Below the pieces are notes generated by a model. That model had not been told where the DNA came from. It made no database searches and worked only from the letters and a program-made list of their open reading frames with translations. Both the position numbers and the translations under genes were made by a program. Positions 17,856 through 26,510 of a stretch of DNA of 37,796 nucleotides are shown piece by piece (the first letter of the stretch is position 1; the number at the start of each line of letters is the position of its first letter). The stretch comes from Alphaproteobacteria bacterium (GTDB lineage: Bacteria; Pseudomonadota; Alphaproteobacteria; Rhizobiales; Aestuariivirgaceae): the NCBI GenBank assembly GCA_024279045.1, contig JAJRRZ010000027.1, positions 1 to 37,796 of the forward strand, in the 5' to 3' direction.

Positions 17856-18728
17856 TCAGTTGCCCGCCTGGCCCGAATGCAGGGCGAACAGGGCAATGGC
17901 GCAGGCGTTGGAAACGTTCAGCGAGCGGATTGCGCCAGGCATGTCCAGCCGCAGCACCGCATCACATGTCTCGCGTGTCTTGCGCCGCAGGCCTTTGCCC
18001 TCTGCGCCCAATACCAATGCGACCTTGCCGGGCACGTCCATGCCGCAGCGCAGTTCGCCCTCGCCGTCGCTATCCAGCCCCCACAGGGTGAAGCCATGGC
18101 CGCGCAACTCATCCATGGCGCGGGCCAGGTTGACCACGCGCACCAGCGCCACATGCTCCAGCGCGCCGCTGGCCGCCTTGGCCAGCACGCCGGAGGCCAG
18201 CGACGGGGCGTGCCGGGCGGTGGTGATGAGCGCACGCACGCCGAAGGCGGCGCAACTGCGCAGGATGGCGCCGACGTTGTGCGGGTCGGTTACCTGATCC
18301 AGCAGCAACAGCACGCCTTCCCGCGCAGCCACATCGGCCAAAGTTGGTGCGGGCAGTGGCTCGGCGAACAGCAACACTCCCTGATGCACCGCCTCCGCGC
18401 CCAGCCGCTGCGAAGGCTCCTGCGGACGCACCACCTCCGGCGTGATGCCGGCGGTGCGGAAGTCCTGTTGCAGCTTCTTTACCGCGTTCAGCGTGGCGAA
18501 GGCGCGCAATATCTTGCGGCCCGGGTTGTGCAGCGCTTCGCGCACGGTGTGAATGCCGTAGAGGATCTCCTCGTTTTCCGCCAGCGGCGAGAAGCAGGGC
18601 CGTGCATCCGCACCCTGGCGCTTCCTGTCGCATGCTTTGCCATCACCCTTGCCACTTCTTCTGTCATCCCCCTTGCCAAGGCTGGCTCTGTCGCGCCGCC
18701 CGCTGTTCCTGCCTTCGTGCCGAGCCAT
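17856..18728 (-). CDS. rlmB: RlmB/TrmH-family RNA 2'-O-ribose methyltransferase
   Basis: A 290-residue SPOUT methyltransferase. A very basic N-terminus (1-50) is followed by an L30e-like substrate-binding domain (about 55-130, starting EILYGIHTVREALHNP) and a SpoU catalytic domain. Motifs are LLLDQVTDPHNVGAILRSC, VALVLGAEGKGLR and LDMPGAIRSLNVSNACAIALF, which form the trefoil-knot SAM site. Best guess is methylation of G2251 in 23S rRNA; another TrmH-like target cannot be excluded. The start with MARHEGRNSGRRD is chosen over an upstream ATG that adds 32 unrelated residues. It is convergent with the cytochrome gene. Confidence 0.88.
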   Translation of the reverse strand: MARHEGRNSGRRDRASLGKGDDRRSGKGDGKACDRKRQGADARPCFSPLAENEEILYGIHTVREALHNPGRKILRAFATLNAVKKLQQDFRTAGITPEVVRPQEPSQRLGAEAVHQGVLLFAEPLPAPTLADVAAREGVLLLLDQVTDPHNVGAILRSCAAFGVRALITTARHAPSLASGVLAKAASGALEHVALVRVVNLARAMDELRGHGFTLWGLDSDGEGELRCGMDVPGKVALVLGAEGKGLRRKTRETCDAVLRLDMPGAIRSLNVSNACAIALFALHSGQAGN

Positions 18729-18829
18729 GCCCCTGCCTCCATCAATCAATACTGCGTGATCCTCTTGCAACCTCCGCCGGAATTGCCAACATCCCTGTCG
18801 CAACATGCCGCAAGGAGCAGGCAAACACC

Positions 18830-19510
18830 ATGAGTTCGGTCAATACCCCGCACGGCAAGGCGCGCGACAAGGCACCTGATGCCGACAAGGCACCTGATAC
18901 CATGCAACAGCACTGGAGTGGTGTCTACGCCACGAAAAACGAGGATGAAGTGAGCTGGTATCAGGCCCGCCCGGAAACATCCCTGCGGCTGATTGCCAAC
19001 ACCGGCTGCGGCGCGCACGCAGCGCTGATCGATGCCGGAGGCGGCGCTTCCACGCTGGTGGATCATCTGCTCGATGCCGGCCATGACGATCTCACCGTGC
19101 TGGACATTGCGCCCGAGGCGCTGGAAAAAGCCCGCGCACGCGTTGGCGAGCGGGCAGGGCATGTGGAATGGATTGCCGCCGATGTGCTGCAATGGCAACC
19201 CACGCGCCGCTACGATATCTGGCATGATCGCGCAGTGTTTCATTTTCTCACCGATGCGCAAGACCGCCGCCGCTACGTGCAAGTGCTCACCCGCGCCCTG
19301 AAACCCGGCGGACATGTCATCATTGCCACCTTCGCGCCCGATGGCCCGGAGAAATGCTCCGGCCTGCCGGTGATGCGTCATTCGCCACACAGCATTGCCG
19401 CGGAGCTGGGTGATGCGTTCGAGTTGCTGGAAACGGTGGATGAACATCACATCACGCCCGCCGGGCGGGTGCAGCATTTCAATTATGCCCGCCTGCGCCA
19501 CAAGCGCTGA
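18830..19510 (+). CDS. Class I SAM-dependent methyltransferase
   Basis: A 226-residue cytoplasmic methyltransferase. After a charged, likely flexible N-terminus (1-25) comes HWSGVYATKNEDEVSWYQ. The SAM-binding motif I is LIDAGGGASTLVDHLL, followed by VLDIAPEALEKAR, IAADVLQW and HDRAVFHFL, then ALKPGGHVIIATFAPDGP. This matches Methyltransf_25-type enzymes, some annotated as thiopurine/tellurite-resistance-like. The substrate is unknown. AAGGAG lies 12 nt before the start. It is divergent from rlmB across 101 nt. Confidence 0.85.
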   Translation: MSSVNTPHGKARDKAPDADKAPDTMQQHWSGVYATKNEDEVSWYQARPETSLRLIANTGCGAHAALIDAGGGASTLVDHLLDAGHDDLTVLDIAPEALEKARARVGERAGHVEWIAADVLQWQPTRRYDIWHDRAVFHFLTDAQDRRRYVQVLTRALKPGGHVIIATFAPDGPEKCSGLPVMRHSPHSIAAELGDAFELLETVDEHHITPAGRVQHFNYARLRHKR

Positions 19511-19663
19511 ACACTTGTCCCGGTGGGAGCGGGCATGGAAGTGTTAACGCAAGGTTGCCGAGACCCGGCGCAATTGCCGGTTTCGCGTTTGCGGCAAGGC
19601 AACCTTTTCATGTCATCCTGCCCGGACGAGTATCGGGATTGTTTCGGGAAGGGAACATCCGTC

Positions 19664-20746
19664 ATGTCCTTTGTTTACCGCACCGTGCTGGATGTGCTGC
19701 ACCGTTCCGGGCTGGCGCGCGCCAGCCGCGGCACTTGCCGTGGCGTGGGCGTGGTGTTCATGCTGCATCGCGTGCTGCCCGCTACCTTCAGCGCCGCCAG
19801 CACCACAGGCACGGCTGGAGATGCCTTCGCGCCCAATGCGGGGCTGGCCATTACACCGGAATTCCTGGATGCCGCCATAGCCATCACTCGCCAGCAGGGC
19901 TATGACATCATCCCCCTGCGCGAGGTGCCCGCACGGTTGGCCGCCGCGCGCGAAGGCAAGGCGCGGCGCCCCTTTGCGGCATTCACGCTGGATGATGGCT
20001 ACCGCGACAACATGGAACACGCCTGGGAGGTGTTCCGCCGCCACGAGGCGCCCTTCACCATCTTCGTCGCTCCGGCCTATGCCGATGGAGAAGGCGAATT
20101 GTGGTGGGATGCGCTGGAGCAGGTCATCCGCGCCAACGATGTGCTGCACTGCGATCTGCCCGGCTTGCCGCGATCCATTCCCATGGTCAGTGCCGCCGAC
20201 AAGCAGGCGGCATGGGACATGCTCTATCCTGCCATCCGTTACATGGACGAGCATGCCCAGCGCGAATTCATCATCCGTTTTGCCGCGCGCCACGGCGTGG
20301 ATGTGCATCAGCAGTGTCGCGAGCTGATCATGGACTGGAACGAGCTGCGCGAGATCGCCGCCGACGAGCTGTGCGACATCGGCGCGCACACGCTGCATCA
20401 CCGGGCGCTGGCGCGCACGCCGGAAGATGAGGCTCGCCACGAGATGGCCGCCTCGCGCCAGCGCCTGCAGCAGGAGCTGGGGGTGGCGGCGGACATGCTG
20501 GCCTATCCCTATGGCGATGCCGATTCCGCCGGACCGCGCGAGTTTGCCTTGGCGCGGGAACTGGGCTTCACGCTGGCGCTCACCACCCGCAAGGGCCACC
20601 TCTATGCCGAACATGCGGATCATCTCACCGCCTTGCCGCGGCTGTCGCTGAATGGCTTCTACCAGCAACCGCACTACCTCGACGTGCTGCTTTCCGGCCT
20701 GCCATTCCTGCTCTACAATCGTTTCCGCCGCCTCAATGTTGCCTGA
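19664..20746 (+). CDS. NodB-type polysaccharide deacetylase
   Basis: A 360-residue carbohydrate esterase family 4 protein. D110 and D111 in FTLDDGYRDN give the catalytic base and metal ligand. H242 and H246 in IGAHTLHHRAL are the metal ligands, and LAYPYGDADS is the later family motif. A large insertion (about 145-225) separates the metal motifs. There is no obvious signal peptide; a hydrophobic stretch (29-40) may associate with the membrane. It would remove N- or O-acetyl groups from a surface or biosynthetic polysaccharide. The ATG at 19664 follows GGGAAGGGA. It may work with the export and glycosyltransferase genes after 35987, but they are far away. Confidence 0.88.
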   Translation: MSFVYRTVLDVLHRSGLARASRGTCRGVGVVFMLHRVLPATFSAASTTGTAGDAFAPNAGLAITPEFLDAAIAITRQQGYDIIPLREVPARLAAAREGKARRPFAAFTLDDGYRDNMEHAWEVFRRHEAPFTIFVAPAYADGEGELWWDALEQVIRANDVLHCDLPGLPRSIPMVSAADKQAAWDMLYPAIRYMDEHAQREFIIRFAARHGVDVHQQCRELIMDWNELREIAADELCDIGAHTLHHRALARTPEDEARHEMAASRQRLQQELGVAADMLAYPYGDADSAGPREFALARELGFTLALTTRKGHLYAEHADHLTALPRLSLNGFYQQPHYLDVLLSGLPFLLYNRFRRLNVA

Positions 20747-20813
20747 GCCGTGCCGGGCGCGGGTGGCCGAAACAGGACGGGAGAAAATTCCCGGCACCCC
20801 TGTCGCGTTGCGG

Positions 20814-20842
20814 TTGACGTCCTGTGTGCCGCGGCGCAATAT
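20814..20842 (+). promoter_or_regulatory. Candidate promoter for rnd
   Basis: TTGACG (20814-20819), a 17-nt spacer, then CAATAT (20837-20842), 48 nt before the rnd start. The -35 is good and the -10 weak. No better pair is visible in the 143-nt gap after the deacetylase. Confidence 0.35.
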
Positions 20843-20889
20843 CCCTGACCGTTGCAATATCAATTTACCACAATTGATGGCAGGCGGGC

Positions 20890-22050
20890 ATGCGGATCAT
20901 CACTGAAACGGCGGCGCTGCGCGATCTCTGCCGGGATCTCGCGGCGGAAGACTACATCACCGTGGATACTGAATTCATCCGCGAACGCACCTATTGGGCC
21001 AGGTTGTGCCTGATCCAGGTGGCCGGCGCACGCGAGGCGGTCATCATCGACCCGTTGGCCGAAGGCATCGACCTGTCGCCATTCTTCGACCTGCTGGCCG
21101 ATGAGAGGGTGCTGAAAGTGTTCCATGCCGGGCGGCAGGACGTGGAAATCTTCCATCATCTTGCCGGACGCATACCCGCGCCGTTGTTCGACACGCAGAT
21201 CGCCGCCATGGTCTGCGGCTTCGGCGATCAGGTGAGTTATGGCGCGCTGGTGGAAAGGCTCACCGGCGTGCGAATCGACAAGGGCTCGCGCTTCACCGAC
21301 TGGGCGCGCCGCCCGCTGTCGCAGCGGCAACTGGAGTATGCCCTGGCCGATGTTACGCACCTGCGCGAGGCCTACGAGAAGCTACGCGAGGAACTACGCC
21401 GCTCCGGGCGCGAACCCTGGCTGAAGGAAGAGCTGGCCATTCTCACCAGCCGTGAAACCTACGAACAGGACGTCGACGAGGCATGGCGGCGCATCAAATT
21501 TCGCCCGCGTGATGCGCGGCAACTGGCTTTGCTGCAGCGCCTGGCCCGCTGGCGCGAGGAGGAAGCCCAGCGCCGCGACCTACCGCGCCGCCGCATATTG
21601 AAGGACGAGGCCATTGTCGAGATCGCCAGTGAAATGCCACGCACCGAGAAGGCATTGGCCGCCTTGCGCAATGTCTCCGCCGATCAGGCCCGGAAGGGGG
21701 CTGGCAAGGCCATCGTGAAGCTGGTGGAGGAGGTGCTGGCCCTGCCAAAGGAACAACTTCCACAGCTGGCGAAACGCGAAAAGCCCCACCCGGAAGGCAC
21801 CCAGGCGCGCGCCGACATCCTGAAGTTGGCGCTCAAGATCGTCTGCGAACGAGAGAACATTGCACCGAAACTCCTTGCCTCCGCCGCCGACCTGGAAAAA
21901 CTGGCCGCCGGGCGCGAGGATCTGCCAGTGCTGAAGGGCTGGCGCCGCGAGGTTTTTGGCGATCTGGCATTGCAATTGCTGCGCGGCGAGCGGGTCATTG
22001 GCCTGAAAAGTGGCCGCCCCGCCATCCTGCCGGCCCGGGGTGAGTGCTGA
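20890..22050 (+). CDS. rnd: Ribonuclease D
   Basis: A 386-residue 3'-5' exoribonuclease that trims tRNA and other stable RNA precursors. The DEDDy catalytic set is complete: D26 and E28 in TVDTEFIRERTYWARLCLI, D84 in KVFHAGRQDVEIF, Y150 and D154 in LEYALADVTHL, corresponding to D28/E30/D85/Y151/D155 in E. coli. An HRDC RNA-binding domain follows at about 208-290. The length is normal for the family. GGCAGGCGGGC immediately precedes the ATG. It is followed by a gene-free stretch with two hairpin elements. Confidence 0.96.
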   Translation: MRIITETAALRDLCRDLAAEDYITVDTEFIRERTYWARLCLIQVAGAREAVIIDPLAEGIDLSPFFDLLADERVLKVFHAGRQDVEIFHHLAGRIPAPLFDTQIAAMVCGFGDQVSYGALVERLTGVRIDKGSRFTDWARRPLSQRQLEYALADVTHLREAYEKLREELRRSGREPWLKEELAILTSRETYEQDVDEAWRRIKFRPRDARQLALLQRLARWREEEAQRRDLPRRRILKDEAIVEIASEMPRTEKALAALRNVSADQARKGAGKAIVKLVEEVLALPKEQLPQLAKREKPHPEGTQARADILKLALKIVCERENIAPKLLASAADLEKLAAGREDLPVLKGWRREVFGDLALQLLRGERVIGLKSGRPAILPARGEC

Positions 22051-22185
22051 TGCTGTTGATTGTTCCTGCCGGATGCTGCCTTCCCTTCTCTTCCTTGCCA
22101 TGGAGTGATGAAATTTCTCTCGTCCGGGAGCTGTTTTTGGTTATGTTGGGAATTTGATGGTCATTTGCACCGAAACGGGCTTTCC

Positions 22186-22348
22186 TGGGCCCGGGGCCCA
22201 TTAAGAGGCATGGTAGGTGCGTCATTTGCGAAAAATATCAGCGTTTTTTGCCCGCCGGGAATGCCTGTAGGTATTTCCAAGGGCAAAAAGGCGTTGATAT
22301 GCAGCATGAACGCCACAGATGCCGTAAAAATTTATGGGTCCTGTCCCA
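22186..22348. mobile_element. Hairpin element A: 163-bp MITE-like palindrome
   Basis: The element runs from TGGGCCCGGGGCCCAT to ATGGGTCCTGTCCCA, and its two halves are imperfect inverted copies over almost the whole length. Good inner pairing includes CGTTTTTTGCCC with GGGCAAAAAGGCG and GGAATGCC with GGTATTTCC. No transposase is encoded. Element B, 26 nt downstream, has exactly the same length and carries GATATGCAGC at the same offset (position 111 in both), so they belong to one family although many bases differ. It is most likely a non-autonomous miniature transposon. Confidence 0.7.
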
Positions 22349-22374
22349 AGGCAGGCGGGAAATCCCGAACATCT

Positions 22375-22537
22375 AGGGTCTGGTCTCAATAAATGAGTGC
22401 TTCTCATGGGCATTTTGGCAAAATAGCAGCGGCTTTTCGTTCGCAGGCAATAGTGGAGCTATTGGCAAGAACGAAAAACCGCCTGATATGCAGCCAAAAT
22501 GCCCATGGGGAGTGCTCAGGTATTGAGTCCAGACCCT
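22375..22537. mobile_element. Hairpin element B: 163-bp MITE-like palindrome flanked by CTAG
   Basis: The terminal inverted repeats AGGGTCTGGTCTCAATA and TATTGAGTCCAGACCCT match at 16 of 17 positions. Internally ATGGGCATTTTGGC pairs perfectly with GCCAAAATGCCCAT, CTTTTCGTTC with GAACGAAAA, and GCAATA with TATTGGC, so nearly all 163 bp fold into one stem. CT precedes and AG follows, so CTAG reads across both junctions, as at IS5-type insertions into a CTAG/TA target. There is no coding capacity. It lies about 60 nt upstream of gpt and may add a structured leader to its mRNA. Confidence 0.75.
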
Positions 22538-22597
22538 AGTGCAACACCTCTGAAATGGCTCGCCTGCACAAGGCGCAACATATGGAGAGAAAGGCAC

Positions 22598-23110
22598 ATG
22601 CAAAACACCGGGCCTGACCTGGACGAACGCTACCGCAAGGGGTTCCCTGTTTCGTGGGACCAGTTCCACCGGGATGCCCGCGCGCTGGCCTGGCGGCTGG
22701 CGGAGAAGGGCCCATTTCATGCAGTGCTGGCCATTACCCGAGGCGGGTTGGTGCCTGCGGCCATCGTCGCGCGCGAGCTTGACCTGCGCGACATCGAAAC
22801 CATTGGCATCGCTTCCTACGATTTCAGCAGGCAGGGCGAACTGAACATGCTGAAAAGGCCGGCGGAGAAATATCTGAAGGATGGCGGCGCCGGGGTGCTG
22901 GTGGTGGATGACCTGGTGGACACCGGCAAGACGCTGAAATTCACCCGCGAGCTCTTGCCGAACGCGCATTACGCCTGCGTTTATGCCAAGCCCGCCGGGG
23001 TGCAACTGGTGGATACTTTCATTACCGAGGTGTCGCAGGATACTTGGATTTTCCTGCCGTGGGACATGGCGCTGCAATTCGCGCCCCCCATCCGCGAAAG
23101 CGGCGCCTGA
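22598..23110 (+). CDS. gpt: Xanthine(-guanine) phosphoribosyltransferase Gpt
   Basis: A 170-residue type I phosphoribosyltransferase for purine salvage, converting xanthine or guanine plus PRPP to the nucleotide. It contains the PRPP loop [16 protein letters not shown]. The N-terminal [19 protein letters not shown] and [20 protein letters not shown] are typical of Gpt, as is the C-terminal [17 protein letters not shown]. The ATG with GAGAGAAAGG upstream is chosen. An in-frame ATG at 22499 would place the start inside hairpin element B, so it is unlikely. Confidence 0.93.
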   Translation: MQNTGPDLDERYRKGFPVSWDQFHRDARALAWRLAEKGPFHAVLAITRGGLVPAAIVARELDLRDIETIGIASYDFSRQGELNMLKRPAEKYLKDGGAGVLVVDDLVDTGKTLKFTRELLPNAHYACVYAKPAGVQLVDTFITEVSQDTWIFLPWDMALQFAPPIRESGA

Positions 23111-23471
23111 TGCTGCCAGCGCAGGCAGGGCAGACTCATTACGCACGCCTTCGAACTCGTGTGCATTTCTGCTCTCGACAAGGCCCCTTATCGCATGGAG
23201 ACCAAAATTTCCGCAGGCGCCTGCATGCATGTTGTTTGCAACATGCCGGGGCTGCTGAAAAGCAGGCGCGGCTGTGGCGCGATAGCAATTTTCGTCATTG
23301 TCCTGATTGTCTCGTCAACCACCACAGACAAGGGGTAGACAAGAGGTGTCTGTGATGAAGCTGTTTCTTCGGGAGTTCGGTAGCAGGCACAATGCTTGTG
23401 CATTGCGTGCGGGGCGGCCCTGCGTTATCAAGCGGACACGCAAAAACTGGATGCACACGGGAGAATCGCGA
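23111..23471 (+). promoter_or_regulatory. 361-nt gpt-gatC gap with stacked palindromes
   Basis: It holds a perfect 12-bp palindrome GCAGGCGCCTGC (23213-23224) and a perfect hairpin GCATGTTG-TTTG-CAACATGC (23227-23246). A dyad CACAGACA (23323-23330) / TGTCTGTG (23347-23354) follows, in which AGACA occurs again at 23337. No clear -35/-10 pair stands out. A short open frame overlaps it (separate entry). The dyad could be an operator or mRNA leader element for gatCA. Confidence 0.4.
23195..23338 (+). CDS. Doubtful small ORF, 47 residues, with one membrane-like segment
   Basis: The frame reads [14 protein letters not shown] at the start and ends with a hydrophobic stretch [14 protein letters not shown] and a short polar tail. 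Three cysteines lie before the hydrophobic part. The ribosome site is weak (AAGG about 11 nt upstream), and the reading frame runs through both palindromes of this gap, so chance is quite possible. I do not recognise it. Confidence 0.2.
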   Translation: METKISAGACMHVVCNMPGLLKSRRGCGAIAIFVIVLIVSSTTTDKG

Positions 23472-23759
23472 ATGTCCGTGGATACAGAGACGGTGCAGCG
23501 CATCGCGCGGCTGGCGCGCATACGCATTGCCGAGGAAGAACTGGAGCCGATGGCCAGGGAGTTGTCGGCCATTCTCGACTGGATCGGCCAGCTCGACGAA
23601 GTGGATACGGCTGACGTGGAGCCGATGACCTCGGTGGAAGACATGCCGATGAAGAAGCGCGCCGATGTGGTAGCCGACGGCAATTGCGCGGACGACATCC
23701 TGGCCAATGCGCCAAGGCGCGAGGGCAACTTCTTCGTTGTTCCCAAGGTGGTTGAATAA
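23472..23759 (+). CDS. gatC: Glu-tRNA(Gln)/Asp-tRNA(Asn) amidotransferase subunit C
   Basis: A 95-residue GatC. It stabilises GatA and belts the GatAB complex that converts misacylated Glu-tRNA(Gln) or Asp-tRNA(Asn). It begins [20 protein letters not shown], the standard GatC opening. It continues with [18 protein letters not shown] and ends with [14 protein letters not shown], both family hallmarks. The frame is open upstream to 23355, but the family start is the ATG at 23472. gatA follows after 30 nt; gatB is not in the window. Confidence 0.96.
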   Translation: MSVDTETVQRIARLARIRIAEEELEPMARELSAILDWIGQLDEVDTADVEPMTSVEDMPMKKRADVVADGNCADDILANAPRREGNFFVVPKVVE

Positions 23760-23789
23760 TCAGATACAGATATCTGAAGGGCTGGATGA

Positions 23790-25271
23790 ATGTCCGAACT
23801 TACCGATCTGACATTGGAGCAGGCGCGTGATGGCCTGAAGAAGGGTGAATTCAGCGCCAGCGAACTCGTCGAGGCCTATTTGCAGGCCATCGAGGCGGCC
23901 AATGGCGCGCTGAATGCCTACATTGCCAGCACGGCGGAAAAGGCGCTGGAAATGGCCGCAGAGAGTGATGCCCGCCTGAGCAAGGGTGAGGCGCGCCCCC
24001 TGGAGGGCGTGCCCATCGGCGTGAAGGACCTGTTCGCCACCCGTGATGTGCATACCCAGGCCTGCTCGAACATCCTGCGGGACTTCCGCCCGCGCTATGA
24101 ATCCACCGTTACCGCCAATCTGTGGCGGGACGGCGCGGTGATGCTGGGCAAGCTGAACATGGACGAGTTCGCCATGGGCTCGTCCAACGAGACGTCCTGT
24201 CATGGCCCGGTGGTCAATCCGTGGCGGCGCAAGGGAGATGAGGCGAAGCTCACCCCCGGCGGCTCTTCGGGCGGTTCGGCGGCTGCCGTGGCGGCACGAC
24301 TGTGCGCGGCGGCGACTGCCTCGGATACCGGCGGCTCCATTCGCCAGCCCGCGGCCTTTACCGGCACGGTGGGCATCAAGCCCACCTACGGGCGCTGCTC
24401 GCGCTGGGGCATGGTGGCCTTTGCTAGCTCGCTGGATCAGGCCGGGCCCATTGCCCGCACGGTGCGTGATGCCGCCATCATGCTGACTTCCATGGCCGGC
24501 CATGACGAGAAGGACACCACTTCGGCCAATGTCGAGGTGCCGGATTTCGAGGCGGCACTGGACGGCGGCATCGAGGGAATGAAAATCGGCATTCCGAAGG
24601 AATACCGCGTGCAGGGCATGCCGAAGGAAATGGAAAAGCTGTGGCAGCAGGGCGCGCAGTGGCTGAAGGAGCAGGGCGCGGAAATCGTGGAAGTCTCCCT
24701 GCCGCACACGAAATATGCGCTGCCGGCCTATTACATCGTTGCCCCGGCGGAGGCCTCTTCCAATCTGGCGCGTTATGACGGCGTGCGCTACGGCCTGCGG
24801 GTGGAGGCCGACGACCTCACCGACATGTATGAGCTGACGCGTGCGCAAGGGTTTGGCGCGGAGGTGAAGCGCCGTGTGCTCATCGGCACCTATGTGCTTT
24901 CCGCCGGTTATTACGATGCCTATTACCTGAAGGCGCAGAAGGTGCGCACGCTCATCAAGCGCGATTTCGATGCGGTTTTCGAGCAGGTGGATGCGCTGCT
25001 CACGCCAACCACGCCGTCGCCCGCCTTCGCGCTGGGAGAAAACGTGGACGACCCGCTGAAAATGTATCTCAACGACATCTTCACCGTTACGGTGAACATG
25101 GCCGGGCTGCCGGGCATTTCCGTGCCGGCGGGGTTTTCGGCGGATGGCTTGCCACTGGGCCTGCAGTTTATCGGCAAACCGTTCGACGAGGCCACCATCC
25201 TGAAACTGGCGCACGGCATCGAACAGGCGGCTGATCTGGATATGGCGCCCAGTGCCTGGTGGAAGAGCTGA
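23790..25271 (+). CDS. gatA: Glu-tRNA(Gln)/Asp-tRNA(Asn) amidotransferase subunit A
   Basis: A 493-residue amidase-signature enzyme that releases ammonia from glutamine (or asparagine) for transamidation of mischarged tRNA by GatB. The Ser-cisSer-Lys triad is visible: K79 in [11 protein letters not shown]159 in [13 protein letters not shown] and nucleophile S183 in [11 protein letters not shown]. Length and flanking motifs ([30 protein letters not shown]) are normal. It lies 30 nt after gatC, with GAAGGG in the gap. The presence of gatCA suggests that glutaminyl- or asparaginyl-tRNA is made indirectly in this organism. Confidence 0.97.
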   Translation: MSELTDLTLEQARDGLKKGEFSASELVEAYLQAIEAANGALNAYIASTAEKALEMAAESDARLSKGEARPLEGVPIGVKDLFATRDVHTQACSNILRDFRPRYESTVTANLWRDGAVMLGKLNMDEFAMGSSNETSCHGPVVNPWRRKGDEAKLTPGGSSGGSAAAVAARLCAAATASDTGGSIRQPAAFTGTVGIKPTYGRCSRWGMVAFASSLDQAGPIARTVRDAAIMLTSMAGHDEKDTTSANVEVPDFEAALDGGIEGMKIGIPKEYRVQGMPKEMEKLWQQGAQWLKEQGAEIVEVSLPHTKYALPAYYIVAPAEASSNLARYDGVRYGLRVEADDLTDMYELTRAQGFGAEVKRRVLIGTYVLSAGYYDAYYLKAQKVRTLIKRDFDAVFEQVDALLTPTTPSPAFALGENVDDPLKMYLNDIFTVTVNMAGLPGISVPAGFSADGLPLGLQFIGKPFDEATILKLAHGIEQAADLDMAPSAWWKS

Positions 25272-25452
25272 TCTCCTGTGGTCGGCAGGTTCACTGCGCG
25301 ACACGAGTTCATCCACTCCATCGTCTCCGCCGAAGCGGGGATTCACAATATACCTTGAAAACAGTTGCCAGGCTCAGAACCGGTCAGTCCCGGTTTGCGC
25401 GGTGGTTGTTGTGGCCGATCTTTACCTTGCCGGCCATTTCATTTTCCTGCCA

Positions 25453-25481
25453 TTGATTGCATATGGCCTTTTTGCGATAGT
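25453..25481 (+). promoter_or_regulatory. Candidate promoter for tatABC
   Basis: TTGATT (25453-25458), a 17-nt spacer, then GATAGT (25476-25481), 76 nt before the tatA start. A hairpin CATGCCC-CGCGC-GGGCATG (25497-25515) lies between it and tatA and would sit in the mRNA leader. The rest of the 285-nt gap after gatA shows nothing recognisable. Confidence 0.4.
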
Positions 25482-25556
25482 GCGGCCACACTGCCGCATG
25501 CCCCGCGCGGGCATGGCGGGTTTACATGCCACACAACACGAGTGAGGACATCGCAC

Positions 25557-25820
25557 ATGGGCGCGTTTTCCATCTGGCACTGGCTGATCGTTCTGGTGGT
25601 GGTGCTGCTGCTGTTCGGCGGCTCCGGCAAGATTTCCTCCCTGATGGGCGATCTAGCCAAGGGCATCAAGAGCTTCAAGAAGGGCCTCTCCGACGATGAC
25701 GAGGCCGTTGCCGCGGAAGACAAGAAGAGCATCGAAGACAAGAAAAGCATCGAGGCAAAGCGCCAGGCCGATGCCGGCGAAGCCTCGTCCAGCGAAAAGA
25801 AGACCGGCACCGGAAGCTGA
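25557..25820 (+). CDS. tatA: Twin-arginine translocase subunit TatA
   Basis: An 87-residue protein: an N-terminal membrane helix ([17 protein letters not shown], about 8-24) with the conserved FG hinge, then the amphipathic helix [20 protein letters not shown] and an acidic tail. The tail has two adjacent DKKSIE copies. TatA oligomerises to form the conduit for folded proteins exported across the inner membrane. Glycine-rich GGSGKI and the second position suit TatA rather than TatB. The start has a GAGG about 10 nt upstream. First of tatABC. Confidence 0.95.
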   Translation: MGAFSIWHWLIVLVVVLLLFGGSGKISSLMGDLAKGIKSFKKGLSDDDEAVAAEDKKSIEDKKSIEAKRQADAGEASSSEKKTGTGS

Positions 25821-25911
25821 GGCGCAACTTCCGGCACGGCTCGTGCGCAAGCCCCGTTTCGCGGCTGCGCCGCGCCTCGAATTCATCTGAACAGGCAGGG
25901 CACCTCTCGCC

Positions 25912-26457
25912 ATGTTCGATTTCGGCCTAGGCACATCGGAATTGCTGCTCATCGCCATGGTGGCGCTCATCGTAGTGGGCCCGAAGGAGCTGCCCGGGCT
26001 GCTGCGCACCATTGGCCGCTGGGTGGGCAAGATCAAGGCCCTGGCCGCCGACTTCCAGAGCCACCTTGACGACCTTACCCGGGAAACCGGCGTGAAGGAG
26101 GTGAAGGAAAAGGTGGAAAAGGACATCGGCGCGTTGTCGATCGAGGACCTGGATCGCGAATTCGCCGAGATCGAGAAGGAAATGCGCGAGCAGTTGGCCG
26201 AAGGGGCGAAACAGCCAGGCGGGCCGAAAGAGGCGGATGACGAGAATCTCGTCGAGGAAGAGGAGCGCCCCCTGCCGGAAACGCTCGATCTGGACAGCGA
26301 ACCAGGCGCGGCCAATGCACGGAAGGCCGCGCCAGGCAACGATGCCGAAGAAACTGGAGACGCCGCGGATGCGTCACGGAACATCCCGGCGGATACGGAC
26401 GATGCCGCGTCGAAGAAAACTGCGCCAGGGAAAGTAGCCGCCGGAGAACAGGCCTGA
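25912..26457 (+). CDS. tatB: Twin-arginine translocase subunit TatB
   Basis: A 181-residue protein with MFDFGLGTSELLLIAMVALIVVGPKELPGL, the TatB signature (E in the helix, GPKELP hinge). A long amphipathic helix and an extended acidic, Ala-rich tail (about 85-181), probably disordered, follow. With TatC it forms the receptor that binds twin-arginine signal peptides. It lies 91 nt after tatA and 53 nt before tatC. Confidence 0.95.
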   Translation: MFDFGLGTSELLLIAMVALIVVGPKELPGLLRTIGRWVGKIKALAADFQSHLDDLTRETGVKEVKEKVEKDIGALSIEDLDREFAEIEKEMREQLAEGAKQPGGPKEADDENLVEEEERPLPETLDLDSEPGAANARKAAPGNDAEETGDAADASRNIPADTDDAASKKTAPGKVAAGEQA

Positions 26458-26510
26458 GAACATCGTGCTGATCCCCGAAGCATTCACCCAGCCAGGTTGA
26501 ACGAACGAGC

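Noticed and set aside
22060-22392. 110-codon frame through the hairpin elements, considered as a transposase remnant
   Set aside because: No transposase motif (no DDE-like pattern), and the frame follows palindromic non-coding DNA.
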